64,000 bases of DNA from Endothia cerciana (taxonomy: Eukaryota; Ascomycota; Sordariomycetes; Diaporthales; Cryphonectriaceae), in the NCBI GenBank assembly GCA_026119935.1, contig JALRMH010000075.1:46805-110804 (forward strand), given 5' to 3'. This document shows positions 9,014 through 18,778 of this stretch, in pieces. The first letter of the stretch is position 1, and each line of letters starts with the position of its first letter. The notes under the pieces were generated by a model. The model did no database searches. It saw only the letters and a list, made by a program, of their open reading frames with translations, and was not told the DNA's origin. The position numbers were made by a program, and so were the translations under genes.

Positions 9014-9502
9014 ATGAGTTCAATGACGTTATTTATATTATTTGTTAATATTATAGCTATTCTATTTTTAGTTTTAAATTTATTATTTGCTCCTCATAAT
9101 CCATATGCCGAAAAATTCTCTAGTTTTTAATGTGGGTTCCACAGTTTCTTAGGGCAAAATAGATCTGCTTTGCACCCACAGGGGAGATCAACCCCCTGCG
9201 TAGCTCGCTACGCAGGGGGTGGATCTCAATTTAATGTAAAAATTTTTATATTAGGGCTTTTATTTTTGTTATTCGATTTAGAGATCACCTTAATTTTTCC
9301 TTTTGCCGTTAGCCAAAGTACTAATGGCCTTTATGGTTTAATAATTGTATTAATCTTTATGATTATAATTACCTTAGGGTTTGTATACGAATTAGGAAAA
9401 GGGGCACTTAAAATCGATAGTAAACAGAACATTAGTCTTTTAAGTGATAATCGTACTAATACTTCTATTTCTTACATAGAAAAAAATACTACGAGAAACT
9501 AA
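9014..9502 (+). pseudogene. nad3: nad3 copy 3, complete but with an internal stop
   Basis: Begins [19 protein letters not shown] and is homologous to nad3 along its whole length. TAA at 9128-9130 replaces the Glu codon in FSSFECGF. A 60-nt GC hairpin (9167-9226) adds 20 codons in frame at the same position as in copy 2. The C-terminus ends cleanly (ELGKGALKIDSKQN..) without a following endonuclease. It looks like the oldest nad3 locus, now dead unless the stop is edited, for which there is no evidence. Confidence 0.85.
9167..9226 (+). repeat. GC double-hairpin insertion in nad3 copy 3
   Basis: Same insertion and same site as 5077-5137, but one G shorter, so the frame is kept. Confidence 0.85.
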
Positions 9503-10331
9503 GAATTTATTTACTTTTCGTTATTCTACTTCTGGTTATTCTGGATTGGATGCGGAATAAAAAACATCGGCCGTCATCATATTCCCCTCTTGGTATGAAT
9601 GTTGGAGGTAAAATATATTATATTCAACTAGTCCTAAAGCTTGTAAAGATAGCTTAAATTTTATCCCTCGACCCAGGTACAGACACAGTCTATAGCTGGG
9701 TCTGGATCGAAGGAGGAAAAAAAATTTTTTTTTCTTATAAGTTAGAATAAATAATCCTTTTTTTCTAGTTAATCCTTTTTATCTTATAATGAAAGTAAAA
9801 CCTGGAATCTGCTTTTTTTTGTTGAACTCTCAAATTCGGGTTACATCCTTAAACTTCTGGTACCGATACCTAGATAATATAGATTTACTATTGATAAATC
9901 CTTAAAGAGTAGCTTTTACTTTAGGTGTGCCCGACTACGTCAGGGGTGGTAGTTTCATTGTAAGTATAAGAGATACTAAATCTAGAAAAATTCCACCTAG
10001 ATCTTTACTAGCTTGTGCATTCGGGGCCGATAAACAAATGGCCATATATCTCTAATTTTTTCATTAATTCAAATACTCACTTAATGAATTTTTTATGAAG
10101 AGTTTAGTAGATTATTTTTTATTAGGTAAGGTTGTTTAAACCAAGTAGCTGTTTTTCTTATCTGATATGGTTTTCAGCTGTTATAGGGTAATCTGTATCT
10201 TCGTATAATCTAGTCTTGCTTGAAGACCAATGAGCTAAATAAAATGTTATTCCTTAAGGTCTATATATAAATAGTAGTAATAAAAGATTTATCAAAGTTG
10301 TAAATAAATATAGACAATCCTAGAAAAAAAT
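9503..10331 (+). other. intergenic region with LAGLIDADG debris
   Basis: A hairpin at about 9668-9714 (acccaggtacagacac..tgggtctgg) recurs in part at about 35150-35200. About 9945-10180 has scattered LAGLIDADG-like pieces (GSFIVSIRDTKSRK, then MKSLVDYF) in frames full of stops, a very old endonuclease remnant. No other gene is visible before cox2. Confidence 0.5.
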
Positions 10332-10562
10332 ATGAATTATTTATTAAATCAGTTAAATATTAATTTAGACGCTCCAAGTGCATGAGGTATATATTTTCAA
10401 GATAGTGCCACTCCTCAGATGGAAGGATTGGTTGAATTACATGATAACATAATGTATTACTTAGTTATTATATTATTTAGTGTAGGGTGAGTCTTATTAT
10501 CGATAATAAGAAACTATGTGGCTACAAAGTCACCTATCTCACACAAATATTTAAATCACGGT
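10332..10562 (+). CDS. cox2: cytochrome c oxidase subunit 2, exon 1
   Basis: Start ATG at 10332. 77 codons with [37 protein letters not shown] and [13 protein letters not shown]: the N-terminal segment and the first membrane helix of the copper-bearing terminal oxidase subunit. The exon ends ..cacggt and exon 2 continues TLIELIWTITP. The frame stays open into the intron and becomes the GIY-YIG gene. Confidence 0.95.
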
Positions 10563-11495
10563 AAAAGTTGTGTGCCTGCTCAAAAGTGTTCTAATCTTAG
10601 TAAATACAATCAGTCTTTAAGTTATTTTTTATTTCCTGTATATGCTTATCGAAAAGTACGTGCTTATTCTACCTCTAGTCCTAAAGATACTAAGAATTCT
10701 AGCGATGATCAATTCATTCCTGCGGTAATTTATGAGAATGCCTTTTCTATGAAAGAGGCAATCTTAAAAGATAATGCTGGTAAAGCTGGAATTTATATGT
10801 GAACTAATAAACTTACTGGAGATATATACGTAGGACAATCTATTGACCTACGAAAAAGATTTCTTAACTATTTTAACTTAAGTTATTTAAGTAGACGTAA
10901 TGAACTCATAATTTGTAGAGCTATAATAAAATATGGCTATTTAAATTTTTCAGTTACTATTTTAGAGTATTGTGATAAATGTGGTTTAGATATCAGAGAA
11001 CTGCATTACTTAGATACTCTTAATCCCGATTACAATATTCAGAAAATAGCTGGTGGAAGTTCTAAAGGTTTAATCTTGTCTAAAGAAACTAAAGATAAGA
11101 TTAGTAAAGCTTTAAAGGGAGTTTATGTTGGAGATAAATCTTTCTGATATGGTCGTACTATGAGCGCTGCAACCAGAGAAAATACGAGTTCAAAACGAAA
11201 GGGCGAGCTTAATCCTTTATATGGTAAATTTCATAGCGAAGAGACTAAAGAGCTAATGAGACAAAAAGCATTAGGTAGAAAATACTCCGAAGAGACCAAA
11301 TTATTAATGAGTTCAAAACGTGGAAATCCTGTAAATATATACGAAAAGTGTACATCCGAAGGATTTAAATTAATAGGTAGTTTTGTTTCCGCGAGAAGAG
11401 CTGGAAAATTTTTAGGGATTAGCGGAAGTACTATTCTAAGTTATATGAAATCGGGAGCGGTGTTTAAAGACAGATATAAATTTTCATCTAAATAA
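10563..11495 (+). CDS. GIY-YIG homing endonuclease in cox2 intron 1
   Basis: In frame with exon 1. After a linker of about 75 residues it reads KAGIYMWTNKLTGDIYVGQS (GIY-YIG), LRKRFLNYF, CRAIIKYGYLNFSVTILEYC and LNPDYNIQKIAGG. NUMOD3-type repeats follow (GELNPLYGKFHSEETKELM) and a C-terminal NUMOD1/helix-turn-helix-like segment (SARRAGKFLGISGSTILSYM). TAA 11493-11495. It appears intact and is probably active or recently so. It would be translated from unspliced cox2 RNA and processed. Confidence 0.9.
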
Positions 11496-11853
11496 TGATG
11501 AATAGCATTAGAATAACTATGAGTTTAATTTCACTGAATGCAGGGAGTTCCTAAAGCCTTTGATACTATTATCATATAAAAAATATGGAAAGAGTGACAA
11601 TTCAAATGATGTAACAATGGATAACCAATGCAGGAAACCAAAATAATATTTATTGGCTCCGTCACCCCTCCTTTCTTTTAGCCTGTTACGCAGTTATTTT
11701 TTTTTCTACGATTTTGCCTACTTCGTAGGCAAAATCCGTAAATCCAAAAAAACAAAATTAGTAAGAGGAGGGTGGTGGGTTATATTATGAGTAGGTAATC
11801 CTCAGAGACTAAACGTGAAACGGTCAGTTATTAAGTTTTCCAGGCTAACTAAT

Positions 11854-11891
11854 TTAAGGTTACGCTGTCAACCTTGACAGCGTAACCTTAA
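11854..11891 (+). repeat. perfect 17-bp inverted repeat
   Basis: Arms ttaaggttacgctgtca and its complement around a 4-nt loop (acct), inside the 3' part of cox2 intron 1. It is probably a peripheral intron stem or a small inserted hairpin. Confidence 0.8.
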
Positions 11892-11968
11892 TTTTATTTT
11901 CGTTCAAATGGAAAACCTTAGCTGGTTGAAGATATAGTCCAATTTTATATGAAAATATAAAAAGTTTG

Positions 11969-12097
11969 ACACTAATAGAATTAATATGAACTATTACTCC
12001 AGCTGTAATACTTATGTTAATTGCTTTTCCTTCTTTTAAATTATTATACTTAATGGATGAAGTGAGTGATCCTTCAATGTCAGTTTTAGCAGAGGGT
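11969..12097 (+). CDS. cox2: cytochrome c oxidase subunit 2, exon 2
   Basis: 43 codons, [20 protein letters not shown] through [14 protein letters not shown], covering the second membrane helix. The exon ends after ggt at 12097 and exon 3 continues HQWYWSYQYP. The frame runs on into the intron 2 endonuclease. Confidence 0.95.
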
Positions 12098-12838
12098 CTA
12101 GGTGGCCCTAAACCGTATATATTAAATAAAATGGTAAATTCCTGAAAAGGTCAAAGAAAATGCAATATATTTCTTTTTAATAACTTTCAATTTCGTACAT
12201 TCCACGATAGAATGAAAGCAGGATCCAGAATTGGTCCACATGATCAAGATGTTATCTCTATAGTAATAGGTTCATTATTAGGGGATTCTTATGCTAATCG
12301 AAGATCTGTGGAAGGAACAAGAATATGTTATAGACAAAGTAGTAAGCATAAAGAATATTTATTTTGATTATATTCTTTTTTTTACAATAGAGGTTATTGT
12401 TCTAAGTTAGAACCTAGAATGTCTAATATTACAGTTAGACACAAGGGAGTAGAGTCTATTCATCTTAGATATGAATTTAATACTTTTACATTTAGGAGTT
12501 TTAACTGAGTGCATGAAATGTACTATCATAAAGGGAAAAAGGTTATAAAAGCTGGTTTAGAAAACTATATGACACCTTTATGTTTAGCAATTTGAATTTC
12601 AGATGACGGTTGTTGAGCTAAACCGGGTGTTAGAATAGCAACTAATTGTTTTTCTTTAACTGAGGTTGAATTATTAGTTAAAATACTTGAGAATAAATTT
12701 AATTTGGATTGTACAATTCAAACTTTAAAACCTAGTAACAATTATTCTATCTATATTAAAGGTTCATCTATACCTAGATTAAGAGAAACTTTATTACCAC
12801 ATATACATCCTTCTATGAAGTATAAATTAGGATTATAA
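12098..12838 (+). CDS. LAGLIDADG endonuclease/maturase in cox2 intron 2
   Basis: Read in frame from exon 2 to TAA 12836-12838. It belongs to the LAGLIDADG_2 type. Motif 1 is [17 protein letters not shown] and motif 2 is LCLAIWISDDGCW, ending in the usual [14 protein letters not shown]. Both motif aspartates are present. It is intact, about 247 codons after the exon. Confidence 0.88.
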
Positions 12839-12846
12839 TGAGTTCT

Positions 12847-12912
12847 GCCCCCCCCCTGCTACGCAGGGGGGCTGATCATCCTCCCCCCCCCCCCAGGGGG
12901 GGGGGAAGTTCT
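12847..12912 (+). repeat. GC double-hairpin insertion
   Basis: 66 nt of ccccctgctacgcagggggg..ctgatcatcctcccc..aggggg, bounded by AGTTCT on both sides (12841-12846 and 12907-12912). Close relatives are at 19051-19143 and 48428-48490. Confidence 0.85.
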
Positions 12913-13264
12913 CTTCAGGGATTACGATAAAGTAGCTTAATAATCGCAAAATTAAATTATTGTACAAATTTACCAACCATCTCAACATATATACGGTAGT
13001 CGAAAGTTCGTTGGTCAATTTTATATTAAGCTGGTCGGCGAATTTTGAGTTTCCGCCGGGATTCTCTAAGAAAATACCATTTTTCTTTGGCGATGCGAGT
13101 GAAAACAGTTAATATATTATTAATTACGGTAACAATTAATAATACAAGACTGTCAGTAAATAAATTTTTTTTCTTATTATTTATTGCCACAGACTGGGGC
13201 ACTTGTGGGTATCCTTTATAGGATGCTTAATGTACAGTCGACTGCTTATTAACAGTAAGTAACG

Positions 13265-13459
13265 CACCAATGATATTGAAGTTACCAATACCCAGATTTC
13301 TTAGATTCAAGTGATGAATTTATAGAATTCGATTCATATATCGTACCAGACTCTGACTTGGAAGAAGGAAGATTAAGAATGTTAGAAGTAGATAACCGGG
13401 TAATTCTTCCTGAGCTTACACATGTAAGATTTATTATTACTGCTGGGGACGTTATACAT
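13265..13459 (+). CDS. cox2: cytochrome c oxidase subunit 2, exon 3
   Basis: 65 codons starting HQWYWSYQYPDFLDSSDEF, where both Trp of WYW are TGA codons, through SDLEEGRLRMLEVDNRV to FIITAGDVIH. The His of AGDVIH is a CuA ligand. Exon 4 continues SFACPSLGIKCDAYPG. Confidence 0.95.
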
Positions 13460-14080
13460 TAAAAGTGAGAATAGGCCCTCAACTGTAGTGTTCAAATAAC
13501 CAAATTCCGGGGAAGTCCTAAAGCATTAGTTACTAAGCATCTTATCTAAAAGGATTACGATGTGGCTGAATTAATTACTCAGGTATAGTAATAATACTAA
13601 TGATTTTCGAAAGAAGAATGGATTATCGCGGATCTAATTTACCTCTTAGTTGCAAACTTATTGTGTTTAAGGTAAGTAATTAATGTGTAAAAGAGCAACG
13701 AGTAGATGGTTATTCAGTTTTAGACATCTATTTTCTAATTACTGTAAGGTGTACTCTAGTCGCCGGGTAAACCGGTTCTTGGAAGAAATAAAGTAAATCA
13801 AGATTAAAGTTAACACATTAGCCTTTCTAAATTATTAATATGACCTTGCCTATTTTTCTTATTGAATATTAGCTTGCGTACTGGCCTGGCGGCTTCGCCG
13901 ACATATCGATATATATATGAAGCAGTTTGTTGTTGTAAATTATCCTGTTAAGTTCACATTAAAGTTTAGTTGTAATTATGGTTGGTTGTATTAAGTTATA
14001 CGTATGTAGGCTGCTTATTTATACCGTGCTGAAGTAATAGGTTTAATAGGTAGTTAATAATAAGGTAAATTTGTGTAACG
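13460..14080 (+). other. group I intron 3 of cox2 (no ORF)
   Basis: 621 nt between T and G. Core pieces are accaaattccggggaagtc (about 13500), aagagcaacgagtagatgg (about 13692) and aaggtgtactct (about 13745). The same core type is found at 28785-29025. No reading frame of note. Confidence 0.85.
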
Positions 14081-14128
14081 TCTTTTGCTTGTCCTTCGTT
14101 AGGTATTAAGTGCGATGCCTATCCAGGT
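14081..14128 (+). CDS. cox2: cytochrome c oxidase subunit 2, exon 4
   Basis: 16 codons, SFACPSLGIKCDAYPG, a conserved cox2 block. Flanked by G (14080) and ends in T (14128). Exon 5 continues RLNQVSV. 'SFACPS' where relatives have 'SFAVPS' is a mild oddity. Confidence 0.92.
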
Positions 14129-14734
14129 AGAAGTGGGACTGAGAACCCCATTATATTAATATGCCTGGTTGTGGGAGAGAATATTCTTATTTCTCCCACA
14201 CTAAATCGTCAAATTGCGGGAAAGCCTTAAAGCTATTTCAACCTAGTAAGAGTGGTAATACTTCTTATGGCTCACGTAATTAATTGAGATATGGTAAAAT
14301 TGAAATAGATGCACGTAAGGAAATAGGTAATCCGCAGCCAAGTACCTGATTTTATTTATTTGGTATGCAGTCCATCGACTAAACGGCGGTTGGTTTTTAG
14401 CTTTATATATTAAATATCTGCTAATTAACTTAAGATATAGTCAGACCCTATCCGAAAGGATACAGGATAATATTTCTATCATCCTAAGCTTACCCTGTGA
14501 GGAGCTTGAAAATTCGTTTGTAAATGGTATGTATTATATTATACTTTCTAACTACCTTTAGCTTTCAAGTGAAAAAGATAAACCCGAGATAAGACTTAGA
14601 AATAAGTATAGTTTATTGCCCGTTAAATGGATAATTTGTGCTATCTTCTTTTATGTACTCTTTATTTAGGGATAAGGTATCCTAACTCGTCCCTATAAAT
14701 ATATTCACTTTTATAGGGCAAAAGGATATATTTG
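14129..14734 (+). other. group I intron 4 of cox2 (first 3' splice site)
   Basis: 606 nt without an ORF. Core pieces are tcaaattgcgggaaagcc (about 14209), ggtatgcagtccatcgactaaac (about 14362) and cttaagatatagtcagacc (about 14429). Its last 110 nt are duplicated at 16553-16666, offering a second 3' splice site that would extend the intron to 16666 and skip exon 5A. Confidence 0.85.
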
Positions 14735-14779
14735 AGATTAAATCAAGTATCTGTTTATCCTAACAGAGAAGGTATTTTT
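14735..14779 (+). CDS. cox2: cox2 exon 5, alternative copy A fused to endonuclease
   Basis: 15 codons, RLNQVSVYPNREGIF, in frame with the GIY-YIG gene that follows. It lacks the YG residues and cannot join the CSEICG exon directly, so a message using it would lose the CuA ligands. Copy B at 16667 matches the ascomycete consensus better (VFINREGVFYG). Confidence 0.85.
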
Positions 14780-16257
14780 TTAGCCAAAAGTATTAGCGTA
14801 GATACTCTTATATTACAAGGGGGCGGTATTTTACCTTTAATTAATAGGAGGTGTGTTGCAGCAGCAGTTGGCCTTTCACCTTTTTTTTCGTCCGAAGGGA
14901 GGGTGTTTAGTACATCTTCATTTTCGCTTAAACAACAGAATAGGTCAAATTTGGATAGTCTTTTGAATTCTTTTCCTTCATTGTCTGAAAATCTACACTT
15001 GTACGCTACTATTAATATCAAAGAATGTTCTCAAGTATTATTAAGAATGTATAACAGTATTACCGATCCTGTTGTAAAACTATATATACAAAATAATTGC
15101 TTACATTTAATGTCCTTAGATAAATATACGGCTGCTTCGCAGCCAGAAATAGCTCAAAGAGATTTTTTAGATTATGGGGTAGATGGTCAGGATAAACAAG
15201 GACATCCTAGTTTGTATACAGGAAAGTCAGGTTGCTATGCTTTTTTGTGTTTAAAGACTGGTGATTACTATGTAGGATCGGCTGTTTGTTTAAATACTCG
15301 TTATAAGGCGCATAAAGTTAAGAGTAGCAGACCTGAAAGGGGTGGTTCTAATTCTTTATACCTTTCAGTTCGAAAACACGGCTGGCATAATTTTATTTGA
15401 AGACCGCTTATAATTACTAATAATTATATAAACAACTTTACTAAGCAAAACCCCGAACATGAATTAAGCTTAGAATCATTGTTTATATTACGATCATTCA
15501 CACAATTTGAGGCTAGATTATACGAACAAATTTTTTTAACTCAATTTAGACCCAAATTAAATAGTAGCTATACTGTTATATTTCCTTTTAGTAATTGGGA
15601 AAAAAGTGCTTATCTAATGAATGATGGTTCTAAACTTATAGAAGTAAGAGTGGGTGATAATACCCAATATTTAATGAAATTTTCATCAAAGAACAGAGCG
15701 GCTGTTTCATTAGGAATTCCTAAAACTACTTTAGATAGGTACATTAACTTGAAAAATTTTACAATATATAGCCCTGTTTTAGAGATGGATGTTTACTTAG
15801 TAGATCCTTCTAAACCTTTATCAGAAGATTCCCCTAGTTATACTACTACAGATGGAGTGATGGCTATAACAGGAGTTGATTTAGATGCTTTGTCAAAAGG
15901 TAAACTTTTTGCTCTTTTACTAGACAAAAAGTCTCTTTTTGGTATTTATAATAATCCTAGCCAAGCTGCCAAAAGTCTGGATGGTAAATCGGATAGTAGG
16001 TATATTAGTAGATACATTAATCTTGAACGCCCTGTGGTAGTGGGGCAAGATAAAACACCTGTTTATTTTGTCATGAACCCTGATTGAAAATCGGACATAA
16101 TAGGACGGATAGCTGCTAGACCTTCCCTCAGGGGGGGGGGGGGGGGTGGACCTAGTGAACGAAAAAAAAAAATCTAGTAGATCCGCTTCGCACCCAAAGG
16201 GACCCCTGTCCCTGAGGGTCCAGGGGAAGATCTGTTGTTTTAGTAGATGTATTAAAT
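14780..16257 (+). CDS. GIY-YIG endonuclease fused to cox2 exon 5A
   Basis: Open from exon 5A through several TGA codons. After about 150 unassigned residues comes SGCYAFLCLKTGDYYVGSA (a GIY-YIG variant), NTRYKAHK, YLSVRKHGWHNFI and FEARLYEQIFLTQFRPKLNSSY, then NUMOD-like DNA-binding segments (SSKNRAAVSLGIPKTTLDRYI; PSQAAKSLDGK). A GC insertion at about 16120-16236 shifts the frame, so the last segment (VVLVDVLNKSVLVFNTVSG to TAG at about 16425) is now out of frame. The nuclease domain itself appears intact. Confidence 0.82.
16120..16236 (+). repeat. compound GC-rich insertion
   Basis: Long G run, an A run and ccctgtccctgagggtccagggg, ending agatct. It breaks the C-terminal part of the GIY-YIG gene. 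Confidence 0.7.
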
Positions 16258-16552
16258 AAAAGTGTTTTAGTTTTTAATACAGTATCCGGTATGTCAAGGT
16301 ATTTAGGTAGAAACGCTCTTACGGATACAGGGTATGAAAAAAAATATATGAACCCTACTAAGTTATATAAAGGTCGTTATGAGTTTCATTACCTAGATGA
16401 ATTTACAGGGACTATTACTGGTTAGGGTCCATCGTCAACATAATCATCATTATTTACGAATTAATAAGGATCTAGCCCTGCGCAAGCTCTCCTTTAGGAG
16501 GGGGCCCAATGAGGGGTATTCCCCTCCCCCTATATATAATAAATACACAAGG
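16258..16552 (+). pseudogene. out-of-frame C-terminus of the GIY-YIG gene, then spacer
   Basis: The frame VVLVDVLNKSVLVFNTVSG..YEFHYLDEF ends at TAG near 16425 and is the NUMOD-like tail of the preceding gene. The remainder is GC hairpin material and AT-rich spacer. Confidence 0.65.
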
Positions 16553-16666
16553 TGTAGATAGAAGTTATCTGTTAAATGGATAATGTAATATTATTAGATT
16601 AGCTTTATTCAGGGGTAAGTACCCTAACTCGTCCCTATAAGTACACAGGGCAAAAGGGTAGATTTG
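16553..16666 (+). repeat. duplicate of the cox2 intron 4 3' end
   Basis: Shares gttaaatggataat.., ccctaactcgtccctata, agggcaaaagg and the terminal ..tttg with 14617-14734. It supplies a second 3' splice site directly before exon 5B. Confidence 0.82.
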
Positions 16667-16717
16667 AGATTAAATCAAGTATCTGTATTTATTAACAGAG
16701 AAGGTGTTTTTTACGGT
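16667..16717 (+). CDS. cox2: cytochrome c oxidase subunit 2, exon 5 (copy B, likely used)
   Basis: 17 codons, RLNQVSVFINREGVFYG, identical in pattern to ascomycete cox2. Preceded by G (16666) and ends in T (16717). Joins exon 6 [13 protein letters not shown]. Exons 1-4, 5B and 6 together give 251 codons including stop, the normal cox2 length. Confidence 0.9.
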
Positions 16718-17290
16718 CTTACCTCGTTTCCACTGTAGGAACAATGGCCGAAACTGTAGTGAACCTATGGTTATAAATCATCAAATTGCGGGAAACCCCT
16801 AAAGGAATCTTATCCAAGTAAGTGTGGTAACATATTTATGGCACAGGTAATGACTCGTGGTAAGGGAAAATCAAGATTTATTATTCAATGGGCAATCCGC
16901 AGCCAAATACCAAGTTATATTTATTTGGTATGCAGTTCATCGACTAAACGGTGGTTGGTGTTGTCAAGGTAGACAATGCTTAAGATATAGTCAGCCCCCA
17001 CCTGAAAAGGTGCAGAAAAATATTAGTATTTACTTTTATTTTTTGTTAAATAGATATATACTTAATCGCTTAACGGCTTCGCTTAATCCCCGGTACTGTC
17101 GGGTATATGTAATTTCATTAGCCGGCAGGGTTAATATATATTTAGGGAAATCTCTACATTAGTTTGCTAAACTTATTGTTAATGTAATAATAAAATTTTT
17201 AGTGTGTTATAATACACATAAAGCACTTTTTAGTGTAAATTGTTGTAGTAATCGCATGGAGGTTTTGCAGCAACCGTTGTAGGTTTAACA

Positions 17291-17351
17291 AGATCCACCC
17301 CCCCTCGCTACGCAGGGGGTTGATCTCCCCTTGTGGGTGCAAAGCAGATCT
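17291..17351 (+). repeat. GC double-hairpin insertion
   Basis: Flanked by agatcc and agatct. It is close to the reverse complement of the insertions in nad3 copies 2 and 3 (cgctacgcagggggttgatctcccc..gggtgcaaagcagatct), so the element inserts in both orientations. Confidence 0.85.
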
Positions 17352-18608
17352 TTTAGTTCAATTAAGTCTTTAGCTAATAATCCAGAATCTTTAGCATTAG
17401 ACCATATTAATAGCGGAAAACCTACTACTTCATTAGTAATCAATAAAATATTTTTAAATCAAAATTTAGTTGTTACTGACTCTAAATTAGACCAATTATT
17501 AAAAGTTCAAGGTGTCGAGTTAGATCTTCCTATTTCTACACCAGAAAATCAGAAACTTTTAGATGATTTGACAGGTAAATCTAAACATAAAGGTTTCTTT
17601 GGTGTATACATGTTTATACATAAAAATACTGGTCATAAGTACGTAGGTTCATCTAATTTACTAAAACGTAGAATGGATTATTACTTTAAAGGGGATTTTC
17701 CATTAACTGGTAAATTTTTACCTTTACTTCACAAAGAAGGGCTAAAAGCTTTTAAATTAATAATATTTAAATTAGATAGTAATAAATTTAGCAATCATGA
17801 CGCTTTAATTTTAGAGCAGTTTCATTTATTAAATAAAGAGTTTAATTTAAATACTTTAAGAGTTGTTAAAGCTGGGTCTTCAAAAGGTGATCCAGTATAT
17901 GTTTATGATCTAACGTGTAGTATTCTTTATTACCGTGCCAAATCTAAAATAGAGTTAAAAAGAGTATTAAAAATACACACTGAAACTAGTAAAAAGTTTG
18001 TAGATTCTAAATTACCTTATCTTAATAAATTCTTGTTATTAAGCTATCCTATACCTACCGCTTCTATAAGTAATATTTACATAGAAGAACTATTAGGTTT
18101 AATGCAAAAAGAAAGAAAAAATATGTATACACTAGGGACACGTAGAAGTATACATGTGGAATTAGAAATAAAAGAAGGAAATACTTTCGTAGATTCTGTA
18201 GGTCATACATTAAATTTTGATTCTTTAACTTCTTGTATTGAATATTTAAGAGAATTAGGTTTAACTATAAAAAGGGATACTTTAACCAGATATATAAAAA
18301 TGGGTAAAGAGTTTCATAATTTTTTGTGTAAATACTCGGATAAAGCTTTACCTGATAATTTTGAACAAGTAGGATTAATTATGGATGAATATCTAAAATT
18401 AAAAGTAGATAAAGATTCCTTAAAAGTAAACAAAAAAAATAAACCTATATTAGTAAAAGGGGAAAATTTCGAAAGAGAATTTGAAAGTATTCTAAGTGCG
18501 ATTAACTACTTTGAGACTAGTTTAAATATAAAACTAGATAGAAAAACTTTATATCTGCGTTTAAAAGACGGTGGTATATATAAAAGTTATTATTTTTCTT
18601 ATAAATAA
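17331..18608 (+). CDS. GIY-YIG homing endonuclease in cox2 intron 5
   Basis: 425 codons with no internal stop. FFGVYMFIHKNTGHKYVGSS (GIY-YIG) at about residues 88-107, LLKRRMDYYF, LPLLHKEGLKAFKLIIFKL and LEQFHLLNKEFNLNTLRVVKAG, then a long C-terminal region that is probably DNA-binding. The true start is uncertain because the GC insertion overlaps the beginning; the first in-frame codons (TTG GTG) belong to the inserted hairpin. Apparently intact. Confidence 0.88.
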   Translation: MWVQSRSFSSIKSLANNPESLALDHINSGKPTTSLVINKIFLNQNLVVTDSKLDQLLKVQGVELDLPISTPENQKLLDDLTGKSKHKGFFGVYMFIHKNTGHKYVGSSNLLKRRMDYYFKGDFPLTGKFLPLLHKEGLKAFKLIIFKLDSNKFSNHDALILEQFHLLNKEFNLNTLRVVKAGSSKGDPVYVYDLTCSILYYRAKSKIELKRVLKIHTETSKKFVDSKLPYLNKFLLLSYPIPTASISNIYIEELLGLMQKERKNMYTLGTRRSIHVELEIKEGNTFVDSVGHTLNFDSLTSCIEYLRELGLTIKRDTLTRYIKMGKEFHNFLCKYSDKALPDNFEQVGLIMDEYLKLKVDKDSLKVNKKNKPILVKGENFEREFESILSAINYFETSLNIKLDRKTLYLRLKDGGIYKSYYFSYK

Positions 18609-18679
18609 CTTTTTCTAACTGGCGTGTTTCGCTCGAAATAAAAATATATATATTACATTTAATGATCGTAGAGTAAGCG

Positions 18680-18778
18680 CAATGTTCAGAAATTTGTGGT
18701 ATATTACACAGTTCCATGCCGATTGTTATTGAATCAGTTTCACTGGAAAAGTTCTTAACTTGATTGAGTGAACAATAG
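18680..18778 (+). CDS. cox2: cytochrome c oxidase subunit 2, exon 6
   Basis: 32 codons plus TAG (18776-18778): [32 protein letters not shown]. It contains the CuA ligands Cys, Cys, His and Met of [12 protein letters not shown]. Preceded by G at 18679. Confidence 0.95.

Larger units (their letters stand above)
10563..11968 (+). other. group I intron 1 of cox2
   Basis: Between T at 10562 and G at 11968. Core-like segments are gcagggagttcctaaagcc (about 11541) and gaagatatagtcc near 11927. It contains a GIY-YIG gene and a perfect 17-bp inverted repeat at 11854-11891. Confidence 0.85.
12098..13264 (+). other. group I intron 2 of cox2
   Basis: Between T (12097) and G (13264). The 3' part has a core-like aatgtacagtcgactgc segment near 13230. 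It carries a LAGLIDADG gene fused to exon 2 and a GC hairpin after it. Confidence 0.85.
16718..18679 (+). other. group I intron 5 of cox2
   Basis: Core pieces are tcaaattgcgggaaacccc (about 16780), atgcagttcatcgactaaac (about 16928) and cttaagatatagtcagccc (about 16979). A GIY-YIG gene lies downstream of the core, and a GC hairpin (17291-17351) lies at its 5' edge. Confidence 0.85.

Noticed and set aside
9014..9130. Short nad3-like protein ending at the TAA of copy 3 as a separate gene
   Set aside because: It is simply the N-terminal third of nad3; the homologous reading continues directly after the stop.
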